From positions 1-32,287 of the forward strand of contig JAABTQ010000035.1 of NCBI GenBank assembly GCA_011389745.1: a stretch of 32,287 nt of DNA, in the 5' to 3' direction. Both the position numbers and the translations under genes were made by a program. The DNA comes from Desulfobacteraceae bacterium (GTDB lineage Bacteria > Desulfobacterota > Desulfobacteria > Desulfobacterales > SKZT01). Shown piece by piece: positions 8,127-18,669 of the stretch; positions within the stretch are counted from its first letter, which is position 1; the number at the start of each line of letters is the position of its first letter. Under the pieces are notes generated by a model, which saw only the letters and a list, made by a program, of their open reading frames with translations, had not been told where the DNA came from and ran no database searches.

Positions 8127-10787
8127 TCACACAGGCTCATTAAAAGTCATGACAAAACAAGCACCATCCTTACCGGAATATGTTAAGGTACCGTTTAATT
8201 GTTTTGCAAGGATATTAACCAATCGGAGCCCAAGGGTATCCGTATTTTGAAAATCCAGGTTTTCGGGCAGCCCAACGCCCTTATCCCTGACTGTCTGGGT
8301 ATAGGTTCCGGCCTCATCCCGAGTGAAAGAAATCACTATCTCACCTTGCTTTCCATCGGGATACGCATGTTTTAAAGCATTTGAAATCAACTCACTGATA
8401 ATTAAACCACATGGAATTGCCGTATTAACATTGAAAAAGATATTATCAATATGAATTTCCAGATGTATCGAGCCGTATCCTCCTCCGTAGGATTGGACCA
8501 GATAACCGGCCAGGCTTCGGACATATTCTGCAAAGTCTACCTCGGCCATGGATTTGGATTGATACAGCCTCTCATGGACCAAAGCCATAGATCGGATCCG
8601 GGTTTCGCAGTCTTTGAAAATGCCGGCCATGGTAGTATCCCTGACATTTTTAGATTGAAGATACATCAGGCTCGATATGACCTGAAGATTATTTTTAACC
8701 CGATGATGAATTTCTTTCAGCAGGACTTCCTTTTCCTTAAGAGAAGCATTGTTTTTTTCCGCCGACTCCTTTTTCTCTGTGATATCACGAATCATGCCGA
8801 TCATCCGGACAGGAATACCGTTTTCATTGCGGATTACAGCCCCTGTCATCAAGACCCATCTTATGGATTCATCAGGAAGTAGAATACGATGTTCGATGTC
8901 ATAGTGTTGGTTTTGTTCAATGGCTTTTTGGACCGCTTTATTCAAAAGCTCGCGATCTTCGGGATGAACCATGAAGAGAAAAAAATCGTAAGTGGGATCG
9001 ACATCGCCTTTTCGGCGACCGAGTATGTTCCATGCGGTGTCGGAGCAATAAAGCTTTCCGGTGGTCAGATCCAGATCCAGGCTTCCTATTCTGGCAGCAC
9101 GTTGGGCCAGGGCGTATTGTTCCCGGCTGTGCTTGAGAGCAGCTTCGGTATGCTGTCGCTCGAGTGAATTGCAAATAATTTCCCCTATCATTCGAAGCAA
9201 CCTGAGGTCTTCTTCATAAATTCTTCGGCTTTCTTTCAAAAAATCGAACCCCACAAACCCTTTCAGGCTCTCCCCAAAGATGAGAGGAATACAGATAAAA
9301 GAACGGATACCCTTAAACAGCCATTGGGCTTTTTCCGCTGTAGCCTCCCGTGGTAATTCTTCAATACATGGAATATGTACGACCTGCATCGATTGCAACT
9401 GGTTCATGAGCCACGGATTTGTCTGGTTGACCGGAAGCATCTGAATTTGATTTTCCCGGCATTCGATTCCCTCTCTGAGCCACTCATGTGTTTTTGTAAA
9501 AAAATCAGGGTCGCTGGTAATCCGGAAAACATAACTTCGATCCGCACCATAATATTGCCCGAATGTTTCCAATGCCCCGTAAACGGCCCCATCAATTTCT
9601 GCTGAAGAAATACTGATAAATTCACGACTCATGTCTGAGATCAATCGGTATGTCTCAATACGATGGCTCATTTGATCCGCCATGCTGTTAAATGCCTTTG
9701 CCAGGGCTCCGATTTCATCTTCACGATCCTGTTCGACATTCAGATAAAGTTCACCATCGGCGATGCGGGTAGCTGTATTTGCCAGTTCAGACAATGGATC
9801 TGCGATTCCGCGAGCAAAAACCATGGACAAAACACCTGCAATTATGAGGGCAAACGCACCCATGCCGACATTTAAGGCCAGCATAATGTATATGGGCGTG
9901 TAAGCTTCTAAACGATCCATTTCCGAAAGAAGCGCCATTTCGATTTTCGGAACCCATAGGTGAACACCCAGAACAGGAACGCCCCGGTAATCTCTATAAG
10001 TACCGGAACCGTTTTCATGGCGGTCAAGAGCCGCATTGATTCCCTCGCTGCTCATAACTACGTTTCCCGGAGAATATCCGGGCAATCGTAACTCGGTTAA
10101 AAGCATCCGATTTTTTCCGACCAGATAAGTTTCTCCGGTTTGTCCAAGACCTATACGTTCCGACATGATTTCCTCCAGTTTTGTCATGCCGGTTATGCCA
10201 CAAAGCACCCCGATAACTTCTTTCCGGAAATTACGTACCGGATGCACCGCTACCAACTTGTTGACCCCTTTATAGATAGAGGAAAAAGCATGGGGTTGAA
10301 TATGTACACCCGGATATTTAATCCCCTCTGAAAAATATGGCTGAAATCCCCGGAACTGTCCTATGCTTTCCTGATCCGTCGAAATTATTACATATCCGGA
10401 GGGAGAAAGCAAAAACACCTCCTCGAAACTCCGGATCGTTTGAAATATTTCATTTAAGTTTTGCCGGAAATTTATAAACTCTGATCCGTTGTTATCGGAA
10501 AAAAAATCATGGCGAAGTTCACCGAAAATTTCCTTCAAATGGGTGGCAGCGAAAATAATCCTAAGGTCTTTTTCGAGCGAATCCACCCAGGCATTGACTT
10601 GTGATGCCTTGAGTGACGCCACGGAAAACAGTTGTTTTTTAATCAATTTTTTTCCGTTGGAAAGATCGATGACCGTCGTGGTCAGAGTCACGGCAGAAGT
10701 GGGAAGCAAAACCAACAAAATAAAAACCACCAGCAGCCGCGATCTGATTGTACCCTTTTGAAGAAAATGTCTGATTGTTGACGCCAT
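8127..10787 (-). CDS. Membrane sensor histidine kinase: Cache-HAMP-GAF-PAS-HisKA_2
   Basis: An 886-residue transmembrane kinase. TM1 lies at about 18-38, followed by an extracytoplasmic double-Cache-like domain (about 40-295, with 'VFLLSPSGYVIISTD' and 'GQTGETYLVGKN'), TM2 (299-324), HAMP (325-375, 'DREDEIGALAKAFNSM'), GAF (about 385-555), PAS (about 565-680, 'WNILGRRKGD...MVHPEDRE...IRDITEKK') and a HisKA_2 core from 689 with 'KEIHHRVKNNLQVI' (H694/H695). N-box 'SELISNALKHAYP' and 'VRDKGVGLP' follow. The periplasmic Cache domain suggests a small-molecule ligand. It lacks a receiver, but the co-oriented REC-PAS-HisKA_3 gene begins 35 bp downstream. The ATG start has no strong Shine-Dalgarno. 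Confidence 0.88.
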   Translation of the reverse strand: MASTIRHFLQKGTIRSRLLVVFILLVLLPTSAVTLTTTVIDLSNGKKLIKKQLFSVASLKASQVNAWVDSLEKDLRIIFAATHLKEIFGELRHDFFSDNNGSEFINFRQNLNEIFQTIRSFEEVFLLSPSGYVIISTDQESIGQFRGFQPYFSEGIKYPGVHIQPHAFSSIYKGVNKLVAVHPVRNFRKEVIGVLCGITGMTKLEEIMSERIGLGQTGETYLVGKNRMLLTELRLPGYSPGNVVMSSEGINAALDRHENGSGTYRDYRGVPVLGVHLWVPKIEMALLSEMDRLEAYTPIYIMLALNVGMGAFALIIAGVLSMVFARGIADPLSELANTATRIADGELYLNVEQDREDEIGALAKAFNSMADQMSHRIETYRLISDMSREFISISSAEIDGAVYGALETFGQYYGADRSYVFRITSDPDFFTKTHEWLREGIECRENQIQMLPVNQTNPWLMNQLQSMQVVHIPCIEELPREATAEKAQWLFKGIRSFICIPLIFGESLKGFVGFDFLKESRRIYEEDLRLLRMIGEIICNSLERQHTEAALKHSREQYALAQRAARIGSLDLDLTTGKLYCSDTAWNILGRRKGDVDPTYDFFLFMVHPEDRELLNKAVQKAIEQNQHYDIEHRILLPDESIRWVLMTGAVIRNENGIPVRMIGMIRDITEKKESAEKNNASLKEKEVLLKEIHHRVKNNLQVISSLMYLQSKNVRDTTMAGIFKDCETRIRSMALVHERLYQSKSMAEVDFAEYVRSLAGYLVQSYGGGYGSIHLEIHIDNIFFNVNTAIPCGLIISELISNALKHAYPDGKQGEIVISFTRDEAGTYTQTVRDKGVGLPENLDFQNTDTLGLRLVNILAKQLNGTLTYSGKDGACFVMTFNEPV

Positions 10788-10820
10788 TGTGTTTTTCGGC
10801 CATTTTTTAATGGAAATATT

Positions 10821-10842
10821 GAAAATCCGGCAAAGGGTTTTC
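10821..10842 (-). terminator. Possible weak hairpin after the REC-HisKA-REC-REC kinase gene
   Basis: An 8-bp stem with one G-U pair (GAAAATCC, loop of 6, GGGTTTTC) sits in the 75-bp gap between two minus-strand kinase genes. No proper U-run follows on the minus strand, so termination would be inefficient at best and the two genes may still be co-transcribed. Confidence 0.25.
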
Positions 10843-10862
10843 CTTATTATTTTTAGAAATCA

Positions 10863-13109
10863 TCATTTCTCCGCCGGACTGTTTTGGGGATTTTTTTGAC
10901 CCCATTTTTCAATGACTAAAATAATTTCAGAGGGTTTGATCGGTTTTGCGATGTAGTCATTCATGCCGGCTTCAAGGCATTTTTCACGGTCACCTTTCAT
11001 TGCATAAGCCGTCATGGCAATAATAGGCACTTGATGGTTCAGAACCGGGGAAGAAGGATCCCGGATCACAGCAGTCGTTTCATAGCCTCCCATGACCGGC
11101 ATGGAAATATCCATAAAAACAAGATCGAAATTCTGTTCTGAAAGGATTATTATAGCTTCCTTTCCGTTGCCGACAACTGAAGCACGATATCCAAACTTTT
11201 CAATAATTTTTAATCCCAATTTTTGGTTCAGCAGATTATCTTCAACCATCAAAATTTTGACTTTGAGTTTTTTATCCTCTACAAGACTATGACGTGTCAC
11301 GATGGGTTTGGAAGGTTTTTTTACAGTGACATAGGGAATCCCCAAGGCGGTTTTAATGCATTCCTGCAGCTGATTTCGTTTGACGGGTTTTGTGAGATAC
11401 CCTGAAAAGCCGATATCATGGCAAGTCATTGCGTCCCCGCGCTTTCCGGCGGAAGTCAGCATAATGAGGGTGGTATCCGTGATATCCGGATCGGATTTGA
11501 TTTTGCGGCCAAGTGTGATACCGTCCATTCGCGGCATCAGCATATCGATAATGGCCATTTGAAATGGCCGGCACTGTGTAACGGCGGTTTTTAATTTCTC
11601 CAAAGCGATGACACCGTCGGGAGCCTCATCAAAATCGCAACCCCACGCTTTTAGATATTGCATCACAAAACGGCGATTCAATGGGCTGTCATCAACCACA
11701 AGTATCCGCTTATTGCGAATATCCGCAGGAATGACTGCTTCCCGATAAGATTCTTCAGCCTGTTTTCCCAGCTTAACCGTAAACCAGAATGTTGAGCCGA
11801 CTTCTTCCTGACTATCCACTCCGATCTCTCCCTTCATCATCTCGACAATTTTTTTCGAGATGGCCAACCCCAAACCGGTCCCTCCAAATTTGCGAGTCAT
11901 TGAAGCATCTACCTGGGAAAAGGATTTGAACAGTCGATCCCGGTCGGACCGGGCAATTCCCATTCCAGTATCATGGACCTCAAAGCGTATAATGACATGT
12001 TGACTTTGCTCCTGCACCAAAAACGCCTTTAAATTCACCTCTCCTTTTTTAGTAAATTTGATGGCATTACTGACCAGGTTGGTCAGTACCTGCCGGAGCC
12101 GACAAGGATCTCCTCTTAAAAAAGAAGGCACATCATGATGTATCAGACAGCCAAAATCCAATTTTTTTTCATCAGCTTTGATGGCCATCATATTCATGAC
12201 TTCCTCAACGGCAGTTCGAAGGTCAAAATCAATATTTTCAAACTCAAGCTTTCCCGCCTCGATTTTTGAAAAGTCAAGCACACTGTTGATGATGGATAAT
12301 AAAGCATCCGCACTGCTGCGAACTGTCTCGGCATATTCTTTTTGTTCGTCACTTAAAGCCGTGTCCAGGAGCAATTCAGTCATTCCTATGACACCGTTGA
12401 GAGGGGTTCGGATTTCATGGCTCATATTGGCCAGAAACTCGCTTTTGGTCCGACTGGCCTCCTCGGCTTCTTTTCTGGACTTGTCCAACAATTGTTTTTG
12501 TTCCAGAAGCATGGCCTCAGCCTGTTTTCGTTCAGCAATGTCTTGTTCCAGTTGCCGCTTGGTTTTTAAAAGGTCTTCGTTCGCATAAATCAGTTCATTG
12601 TTTTTCTGATAGGCGTTTTCATATGTTGAAAAAAGCAAATCAACGACTTGCATTCGGTCACTGTTAATCGTTCGCTTTTTGCCGCCATAATAAATCTCAA
12701 TACCCAATGAGGAGCGATATTGTTTTCGGAGTTCCTGATTTAAAAACACGGTCCTGATTCTTTCCAGGAGCAATTGCTCATCATAAGGTTTGGTCAGAAA
12801 ATTATTTGCGCCGCAATCCAGAGCCTTTAGTACATCCTGGATATCCGACAGAGATGTCAGCAGTACGACAGGAATGTCATTCATGCCGGGAGTAGCCTTA
12901 ATATGGCGACAAAGCTCAAAACCGTCCATGTCGGGCATATTGCTGTCACTGATCACCATGTCGGCGGGATTTTCGCTAAGATAGCCCAGTGCATTTTGCC
13001 CGTCGGTCGCAATGGAAACCTTGAAATTTTGCCTTTCCAGTATGGATTGAAGTTGAGTCGCCTGTGTCAAGCTGTCTTCCACAATCAGAATACTCATTTT
13101 TTCATTCAT
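10863..13109 (-). CDS. Soluble hybrid kinase: REC-coiled coil-HisKA-HATPase-REC-REC
   Basis: Started at the ATG at 13109 (748 aa), which places the receiver motif 'ILIVEDS' at the N-terminus behind a GGGGGAG; an in-frame extension to 13238 adds 43 residues without domain character. REC1 spans 7-125 (D55, K107). A coiled-coil linker (about 165-225) leads into HisKA '[16 protein letters not shown]' (H231), HATPase_c (about 330-450; 'HDTGMGIA', '[17 protein letters not shown]'), REC2 (466-590, D522, K574) and REC3 (616-735, D667, K722). All three receivers keep their acidic pocket, phospho-acceptor, Thr and Lys. No HPt domain is present, so a separate HPt would be needed for onward relay. BarA/TorS-like core, with no membrane anchor. 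Confidence 0.88.
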   Translation of the reverse strand: MNEKMSILIVEDSLTQATQLQSILERQNFKVSIATDGQNALGYLSENPADMVISDSNMPDMDGFELCRHIKATPGMNDIPVVLLTSLSDIQDVLKALDCGANNFLTKPYDEQLLLERIRTVFLNQELRKQYRSSLGIEIYYGGKKRTINSDRMQVVDLLFSTYENAYQKNNELIYANEDLLKTKRQLEQDIAERKQAEAMLLEQKQLLDKSRKEAEEASRTKSEFLANMSHEIRTPLNGVIGMTELLLDTALSDEQKEYAETVRSSADALLSIINSVLDFSKIEAGKLEFENIDFDLRTAVEEVMNMMAIKADEKKLDFGCLIHHDVPSFLRGDPCRLRQVLTNLVSNAIKFTKKGEVNLKAFLVQEQSQHVIIRFEVHDTGMGIARSDRDRLFKSFSQVDASMTRKFGGTGLGLAISKKIVEMMKGEIGVDSQEEVGSTFWFTVKLGKQAEESYREAVIPADIRNKRILVVDDSPLNRRFVMQYLKAWGCDFDEAPDGVIALEKLKTAVTQCRPFQMAIIDMLMPRMDGITLGRKIKSDPDITDTTLIMLTSAGKRGDAMTCHDIGFSGYLTKPVKRNQLQECIKTALGIPYVTVKKPSKPIVTRHSLVEDKKLKVKILMVEDNLLNQKLGLKIIEKFGYRASVVGNGKEAIIILSEQNFDLVFMDISMPVMGGYETTAVIRDPSSPVLNHQVPIIAMTAYAMKGDREKCLEAGMNDYIAKPIKPSEIILVIEKWGQKNPQNSPAEK

Positions 13110-13400
13110 ATCTCCCCCAATAAATGGTTTGCCATAAACTCTCACTGTCCCGATAGTGTTTTTTAACACATTCGGGGCAATTACAGTGCAAACTTTTTTC
13201 ATGGGAATTTTCTGATATAAATCATCATTTGCTATCAACGGCCGCTTTTATCAATGATTAACCTTTGTCTTTTCAAGCTTGAAAGATAAAGCAGTTTGTT
13301 TTATTATTACTGCTCACCTCATTGATTTGGTTTTTGCGGCGTCTTAACACCTATCTATCCGAAGCAATCAGGTTTTTCAATCTTTTTTACGCCATATCTC

Positions 13401-13437
13401 TTATCAATATAGGATCTTGGAAAAGATTTTTTGATAA
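13401..13437 (+). promoter_or_regulatory. Inverted repeat in the ubiE/menG leader
   Basis: TTATCAA (13401-13407) and TTGATAA (13431-13437) are exact inverted 7-mers, with a nested near-match GATCTT/AAGATT between them. The element ends 25 bp before the ubiE start, so it could be a 5'-UTR hairpin or an operator. No known riboswitch or regulator site is recognised. Confidence 0.3.
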
Positions 13438-13462
13438 AACAATGAACAGGTGAATAAAATAT

Positions 13463-14275
13463 ATGACATTAAAAACGATCTGGCTGGAAGAAGAAAAACG
13501 AGAAAAAGTCCTTAACGAACCAAATTCCGGTCAAAAAAGGGCTTTTTTTGGTTATCACACGGTTGTGGAAGACGAAAAAACACAATGGGTGCTTCAACAC
13601 TTTAACTCGGTTGCCGACTGGTATGATTTTATGAATACCCTGCTTTCTTTCGGGATTCATTATCTGTGGAAAAGAACAGCTGTCAACATGATGAATCTGA
13701 AAGCCGGTGATCGGGTAATCGATGTATGCGGCGGCACCGGCGATCTGGCTGTGCTGGCAGGGCGAAAAATCGGTCCTGAAGGCCGGGTCATCATTTACGA
13801 TATCAATAAGGCTATGATGGATGCGGGGCGAAAAAAAGAATCCGTGTCCGGTTTTGGCAAAAAAATTCAATTTGTTCTGGGAAATGCCGAAAGCATTTCA
13901 TTTCCGGACAATTCGTTTGATGCGGCTATGGTGGGTTTTGGGATCCGGAACGTGACGAGAATGGAACGAGGATTTGCTGAAATGTACCGTGTTTTAAAAC
14001 CCGGCGGCATGTTGATGTGCCTCGAATTTTCCAAACCTGCCGCGCCTTTTTTTCGATGGCTTTATGATTTTTATTCTTTTCATATCATGCCGTTGGTGGG
14101 GCAGCTGATCGCAGGTTCAAGACAGGCATACACCCATTTGCCGGAATCTATCCGAACGTTTCCGCTTCCTGATAAACTATCGGAAATTCTCGAAAATATA
14201 GGTTTTTGCAATGTCTCCTACCGGAGGTTAACCAACGGTATTGCCGTAGTACACAAGGGCGTAAAAAGTCGGTAA
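13463..14275 (+). CDS. ubiE: Demethylmenaquinone/ubiquinone C-methyltransferase UbiE/MenG
   Basis: SAM-dependent methyltransferase of menaquinone (or ubiquinone) biosynthesis that methylates the quinone ring at the last or near-last step. Family landmarks in order: 'FGYHTVVEDEKTQWV...HFNSVADWYDFMNTLLSFGIHYLWKR', SAM motif I 'DVCGGTGDLAVLAG', 'YDINKAMMDAG', 'VGFGIRNVTRME', 'EFSKP', and the C-terminal 'NGIAVVHKGVKSR' (family 'GIVAIHKGYK'). At 270 residues it has about 27 extra residues before the FGY motif compared with typical UbiE. In an anaerobe with menaquinone the menG role is the more likely. It is a single gene between oppositely oriented signalling genes, with a weak Shine-Dalgarno (CAGGTG). 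Confidence 0.9.
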   Translation: MTLKTIWLEEEKREKVLNEPNSGQKRAFFGYHTVVEDEKTQWVLQHFNSVADWYDFMNTLLSFGIHYLWKRTAVNMMNLKAGDRVIDVCGGTGDLAVLAGRKIGPEGRVIIYDINKAMMDAGRKKESVSGFGKKIQFVLGNAESISFPDNSFDAAMVGFGIRNVTRMERGFAEMYRVLKPGGMLMCLEFSKPAAPFFRWLYDFYSFHIMPLVGQLIAGSRQAYTHLPESIRTFPLPDKLSEILENIGFCNVSYRRLTNGIAVVHKGVKSR

Positions 14276-14283
14276 AAATTATT

Positions 14284-14347
14284 TAGTGCCTGAACGAAAA
14301 GTCCATAATTCCCTCCCACTGGGAGGGCTATTTTAGTTCAAGCACTA
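14284..14347. terminator. Large palindrome, likely bidirectional terminator between ubiE and the TauE/SafE gene
   Basis: Outer arms TAGTGCCTGAAC (14284-14295) and GTTCAAGCACTA (14336-14347) pair with one mismatch. Inside is a perfect CCCTCCC-ACT-GGGAGGG hairpin (14311-14327) followed by TATTTTAG. It fills the space between two convergent genes and ends 2 bp from the stop of the minus-strand gene, so a bidirectional terminator is likely. The nested two-stem form is also typical of dispersed palindromic repeats. Confidence 0.6.
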
Positions 14348-14348
14348 T

Positions 14349-15038
14349 TTAACCAATAACAGTAAATAGAGCATCCGACGCCAGAGAAAATCCCATACCG
14401 ATCATTACGATACCGGACAAAATTTCGGAATGTTTCCGGTATCTTCGAAAAATACCCGATGCTCCGGTTCCGATCAGTAGGAGGCCGGGTAATGTTCCAA
14501 GGGCAAACGCCAAAAGCAACAGCCCCCCTTCCAGGCAACCCCGGGCGGCCAGAGCCCTGGCAAAAGCGGCAAAGGAAAGACCGCATGGCAACAGCCCCAT
14601 CATCAGGCCGATCAGAAAAATGCCTGTCATGCGTTTATGCACAAACGCCCATCGAAAAGCATTTCGGTAACCCGGGGCTTTATCAGGTGATGCCGCAGAC
14701 ATCCATGACGGCTCCTGAATAAAGCCGAGCCTGGATAAACCGAACCAAAAAAGAAAACCAGCGGCAACCATTGAGAAAATCACCTGTATTTTTACAATCA
14801 CCAAAAGCGGGTCCGAACCGATTTTCACGGCAATGCCTGCGAATCCGGCACCAAGTCCCCCCATCAGTGTTCCAACGGATATGTAGGTAATGGTTCGCCC
14901 AAGATGGTAAAACAGATGTGCTGAAAATTTTTGAGTCCGGCCAGGAATGGCCACAACCAGCGCACCGCACATGCCAATGCAGTGACCTGTTCCGGTCAGA
15001 CCCAGTAAAAACAGAGACAACATGTCGACATTGTTCAT
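14349..15038 (-). CDS. TauE/SafE-family (DsbD_2-like) membrane protein
   Basis: A 229-residue polytopic protein with about six membrane helices. It begins 'MLSLFLLGLTGTGHCIGMCGALV', the G-H-C-x-G-M-C-G signature of the PF13386-type 'sulfite exporter TauE/SafE' proteins that resemble the DsbD/CcdA transmembrane core; 'GLLPCGLSF' in the second half is the matching Cys-Pro-type repeat element. Such proteins are usually linked to cytochrome c or metal-centre maturation and reductant transfer across the membrane; the named sulfite export role is not established for this subgroup. The start lies 9 bp after the stop of the 1066-aa kinase on the same strand, so it may be read through from that gene. 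Confidence 0.8.
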   Translation of the reverse strand: MNNVDMLSLFLLGLTGTGHCIGMCGALVVAIPGRTQKFSAHLFYHLGRTITYISVGTLMGGLGAGFAGIAVKIGSDPLLVIVKIQVIFSMVAAGFLFWFGLSRLGFIQEPSWMSAASPDKAPGYRNAFRWAFVHKRMTGIFLIGLMMGLLPCGLSFAAFARALAARGCLEGGLLLLAFALGTLPGLLLIGTGASGIFRRYRKHSEILSGIVMIGMGFSLASDALFTVIG

Positions 15039-15047
15039 AGGCGATAG

Positions 15048-18000
15048 TTAGCAACCAACCCACTTGCGGATCATTTCAGCAATCATATCAGGAGTAATAG
15101 GCTTTGAGATATAGTCATCCATTCCCGCCGCAATACATTCCTCCTTGGCACCTTTCATGGCATGGGCCGTCATTGCCACAATAGGCACTTTGGGATTTAT
15201 GGTGCTTGAGGTGTCATTGCGAATGATTCGAGTGGCTTCATACCCGTCGAGAATCGGCATCTGGCAATCCATAAATACCAGGTTGTATGCAACCTGATTT
15301 AAGGCTTCAATAGCCTCCTGGCCATTTTTGGCAACGTCGGCCCGATATCCGATTTTACTAACAATTTTCAAGGCAATCTTCTGGTTGATCACATTATCAT
15401 CTACCAGGAGTATACGAACGTTTTGCTTTTGTTGTTCGGCAATGTCGTATTTTGTCATGATAAATTCCTTTGTGTCGGAGGCTTCGAATTGTTTGAGATT
15501 TAACACATTGGTCAGGCAATCGTGTAAAAGGGATTGCTTGATCGGTTTGGTCAAAAACGCGCTGAATCCTATTTTTTTTAAGTTTTTGATATCCCCTCTT
15601 TTTCCCACCGAAGCCATCATCACCAGTCTTGTATCAGCCAACGAGGGTTCACCCTTGACCATTTTACCCAGTTGTTCGCCACTGACCAAGCCTATTTGCA
15701 TATCCAGCACAGCGATATGAAAAGGCTCCTTATTTTTTTCCGCCGATCTGAGTTTTTCAATTGCCTCATCAGCACTTTGGGCTTCATCATAAAGGCATTT
15801 CCAGGATTTCAGCAATGTTTTTAAAAACATCCGGCTGGTTTTGTTGGTATCGATAATTAAAACCTTTTTATTTAAAACCGTCTCATAGTTTTCCGTAAAA
15901 ATTTGTTTTTGAGATATCATCTTTTCAAAATCAGCCGTAAACCAGAAAGACGACCCCTCGCCTTGCCGGCTTTTTACATTGATAGTACCGCCCATCATTT
16001 CCACAAGCTTTTGGGCAATGTTCAACCCCAACCCGGTGCCGCCGAATTTTCTGGCCATGGAAGCATCCGCCTGAGTAAACGGCTCGAATATGTATTGAAC
16101 ACGGTCTTCGGCAATCCCGATGCCTGTATCTTTGAATAAAAATTTTAAAGTGACGTGGCTTGAATCTTCATGTTCTAGAGTCGTGTGAATCAGAATTTCT
16201 CCTTTATGGGTAAACTTGATGGCATTGTTGGCCAGATTGATGAAAACCTGGCGCAACCGTCCGGGATCCCCTCGCAACAAGGAAGGCACCTCAGGTTCAA
16301 TCATAAAGACAAATTCCAGACCCTTTTCCTGTGCACGAAAAGCAAGCATATCAATGGTTTGTTCCAAAGTAACACGCAGATCAAAGTCCACGATTTCAAT
16401 ATCAAGCTTTCCGGCCTCGATCTTGGATATATCCAAAATATCGTTTATGATGGCCAGAAGCGAGTTCGCGCTGCTTTGTATGCTGGACACAAATTCATGT
16501 TGTTCATTATCAAGGTCCGTGTCAATCAGCAAAGAAGTCATGCCGATAACCCCGTTCATTGGGGTGCGTATTTCATGGCTCATATTGGATAAAAATTCGC
16601 TTTTGGAAATATTGGCCGCCTCAGCCTCCCCGGCCAGTTTATTTGCACGTTCGATGGCACGATTCAGTTCCGCGTTGATTTCCAGTAATTTCCTGTTTTG
16701 CCGTTCTATATTATTATTAGCGATCCTTAGAGCTTCTTCGGCTCTGAAACGCCTGGACGCCTCAATATAAGAATATGTCAGGTTTTCAACAACCTGAATG
16801 TCTTCACTGGTGTAAGGCTCCGGTTTGTTGGCCAGGGCGATCATACCGACCAGAATCCCTTCCTCCATTAAAGGAACCCCCAAAAACGATATGATTTTCG
16901 GGTGGCCGTCAGGCACCCCGACACTTTCAGGTACATTTTCCGGTTCGTTAAAAAATATTGATTTTTTTTCTTGGATCACCTTTCCCCATATGCCCCTGAC
17001 CGGCAAATCATTAATGGCTTTTAAAGAACCGGAATTTTTCATTCTGCACTTCGCCCATCCGGGGTCTGACATGGCCGTCGTATCAAGTTTTGCGTTCGGG
17101 TTGATCCTTCCAACCCACCCGAAAGCACTTTGGGTCAATGCTTCAGAAACGGTCAAAAAGGTTTTGGCAATTTCCGCTTCGGTTTTGCATTTGAATGCAG
17201 TATTCAGAACCCGGTTGATTCCTTCGAGAAGGTTACTCTGTTTAAGTATTTGTCTCTCGGCCCTTTCTCTGTTCACGATCTCCAGATGGGCTCGCCTGTA
17301 AAAAAAAGACAATGAAAATGCCACAATGAGATAAATGAACAAGAAAATCAAACTTGACGGCTTGAAAAACGGAGCAAATGCCTCCTGTTTGATTTCATCG
17401 AGATCCTTAAAAAGTACAAGACGCCATTGGGAAAGATTTTCCACCGGCAATTGGTGCATTAGATATTCGATACCATTCTTCGAAATAGCCCTGTTATCAG
17501 GTCTCATGCTCACTTCGTTCCATTGCCATGGCCCCTGGCCGAATTGCTTTGAATTTTTTATGGATTCGGCCCCTTCCTGTGATAAGGGAGAAAGTGTTTG
17601 AAACAGCCACGGAGGATACGAGGTTATAAAAATGATACCCTGAGGTGAAACCAGGCATGAAATGATGCCTTCTTCAAGTTTGAATTCCCTCTCAATGATT
17701 TCAACCGACGATTTTAAAACGGCAACTCCGCTGACATCACCGGTGTTATCAATATGCACCGGATAACTGTAATAAATGCCCCTTTCTCCGGATGTAACCC
17801 CCAATGCCATGTATGCATAGGGAGTTCCCTGAATCGCATTTTGGAAATAAGGTCTGAAGGCATAGTTTTTTCCCAAAAAACTATCGACATCGTTGCGATT
17901 GCTCGATGCAATCGTGTTCCCATGTTTATCCATCAAATAGCAGACACTGGTTTCCAAAGCATTGTTGAAAGTATCCAACACCTTGTTGACGTTGGCAAGA

Positions 18001-18248
18001 GTTTGAGAGTCGGGGCTGATTAATGCCTCTTTTAAAGGCTGCAAACCGGATAAGGCTTCTAACGAATTGAAATTTTCCTTAAAAACATGAGCCATCTGAT
18101 AACTTTTTTTTTCAGCAACTTTGATGATTTCGTTCCGGGCTGTTTCATGTGCGTGGTTAATGATGCTTGAATAGTAAATATAAGAAGCAAAGGATAGAGA
18201 AAGAACCACAAAACCGGAAATGAGCAGCAATATTTTTCGAAGACTCAT
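15048..18248 (-). CDS. Membrane hybrid kinase: Cache-GAF-HisKA-HATPase-pseudoREC-REC
   Basis: 1066 residues. TM1 (6-28), an extracytoplasmic double-Cache-like domain (about 35-290; '[16 protein letters not shown]', 'GIYYSYPV'), TM2 (about 298-317), GAF (about 345-500; '[23 protein letters not shown]'), coiled coil, HisKA '[16 protein letters not shown]' (H558), HATPase_c ('FKDTGIGIA', '[19 protein letters not shown]'), then two receivers. REC1 (about 793-915) is degenerate: the acidic pair is D800-T801 and the switch Thr is Ala (A879), although D849 and K901 remain. REC2 (943-1063) is intact (D950/D951, D994, K1049). No HPt. Phosphate probably passes only through REC2, with REC1 acting structurally. 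Confidence 0.88.
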   Translation of the reverse strand: MSLRKILLLISGFVVLSLSFASYIYYSSIINHAHETARNEIIKVAEKKSYQMAHVFKENFNSLEALSGLQPLKEALISPDSQTLANVNKVLDTFNNALETSVCYLMDKHGNTIASSNRNDVDSFLGKNYAFRPYFQNAIQGTPYAYMALGVTSGERGIYYSYPVHIDNTGDVSGVAVLKSSVEIIEREFKLEEGIISCLVSPQGIIFITSYPPWLFQTLSPLSQEGAESIKNSKQFGQGPWQWNEVSMRPDNRAISKNGIEYLMHQLPVENLSQWRLVLFKDLDEIKQEAFAPFFKPSSLIFLFIYLIVAFSLSFFYRRAHLEIVNRERAERQILKQSNLLEGINRVLNTAFKCKTEAEIAKTFLTVSEALTQSAFGWVGRINPNAKLDTTAMSDPGWAKCRMKNSGSLKAINDLPVRGIWGKVIQEKKSIFFNEPENVPESVGVPDGHPKIISFLGVPLMEEGILVGMIALANKPEPYTSEDIQVVENLTYSYIEASRRFRAEEALRIANNNIERQNRKLLEINAELNRAIERANKLAGEAEAANISKSEFLSNMSHEIRTPMNGVIGMTSLLIDTDLDNEQHEFVSSIQSSANSLLAIINDILDISKIEAGKLDIEIVDFDLRVTLEQTIDMLAFRAQEKGLEFVFMIEPEVPSLLRGDPGRLRQVFINLANNAIKFTHKGEILIHTTLEHEDSSHVTLKFLFKDTGIGIAEDRVQYIFEPFTQADASMARKFGGTGLGLNIAQKLVEMMGGTINVKSRQGEGSSFWFTADFEKMISQKQIFTENYETVLNKKVLIIDTNKTSRMFLKTLLKSWKCLYDEAQSADEAIEKLRSAEKNKEPFHIAVLDMQIGLVSGEQLGKMVKGEPSLADTRLVMMASVGKRGDIKNLKKIGFSAFLTKPIKQSLLHDCLTNVLNLKQFEASDTKEFIMTKYDIAEQQKQNVRILLVDDNVINQKIALKIVSKIGYRADVAKNGQEAIEALNQVAYNLVFMDCQMPILDGYEATRIIRNDTSSTINPKVPIVAMTAHAMKGAKEECIAAGMDDYISKPITPDMIAEMIRKWVGC

Positions 18249-18285
18249 TAGTTACTCCAGGTATTGAATAATTTTGAAAAAAACA

Positions 18286-18542
18286 TTATTCCAAAGCCCA
18301 CTTGTCCTTTTTATCAGTCGTAATGATTCGATATTCCAGTCGGGCGGGTTGGTTCAAAATCCCGGCTTTTTCGAATGTTGCCGAATCCGCTCCTGATCCT
18401 CCAGCATAATTAAATCATTTCAGGAAATCAACTGGATATTCAGCAATTCCTCACTTTTACAGCCGGTAAGCTTCCGGCATCCTTTGGAAATAATTGCATA
18501 GTCCATTTTGCAGTTAAATGGGTATGTAGCGATGGAATTCAT
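18286..18542 (-). pseudogene. PAS-domain remnant of a lost sensor protein
   Basis: The 420-bp gap between two kinase genes holds decayed coding sequence on the minus strand. From an ATG at 18542 one frame gives 'YPFNCKMDYAIISKGCRKLTGCKSEELLN', a PAS_3-type start, and meets a TGA at 18420-18422. After further decay a second frame gives 'RLEYRIITTDKKDKWALE' ending at TAA 18286-18288, the classic PAS_3 core before the PAC motif. The two halves belong to one PAS domain with an in-frame stop and a frameshift. The rest of the parent gene is gone. The segment lies just upstream of the 1066-aa kinase start. Confidence 0.6.
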
Positions 18543-18669
18543 TGCTTGACATTCAGTTTACCCTTATGGAAATATGGATTTCTAGTCGAAAATCCATATA
18601 AACAACCGAACACAATAAATATTCCATCGGGCTTTGCAGAAAAAACCATGACTGCCGGGAGGTATCTGA

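Noticed and set aside
12178-12588. Long frames antisense to the kinase genes (for example 12178-12588, 16216-16770 and 22837-23241)
   Set aside because: They are shadows of intact histidine kinase genes, with Ser/Leu-rich composition, no motif and no ribosome-binding site.
13110-13238. 43-residue N-terminal extension of the REC-HisKA-REC-REC kinase
   Set aside because: Receivers of this type begin directly with the ILIVED strand, and the ATG at 13109 follows a GGGGGAG; the extension has no domain character.
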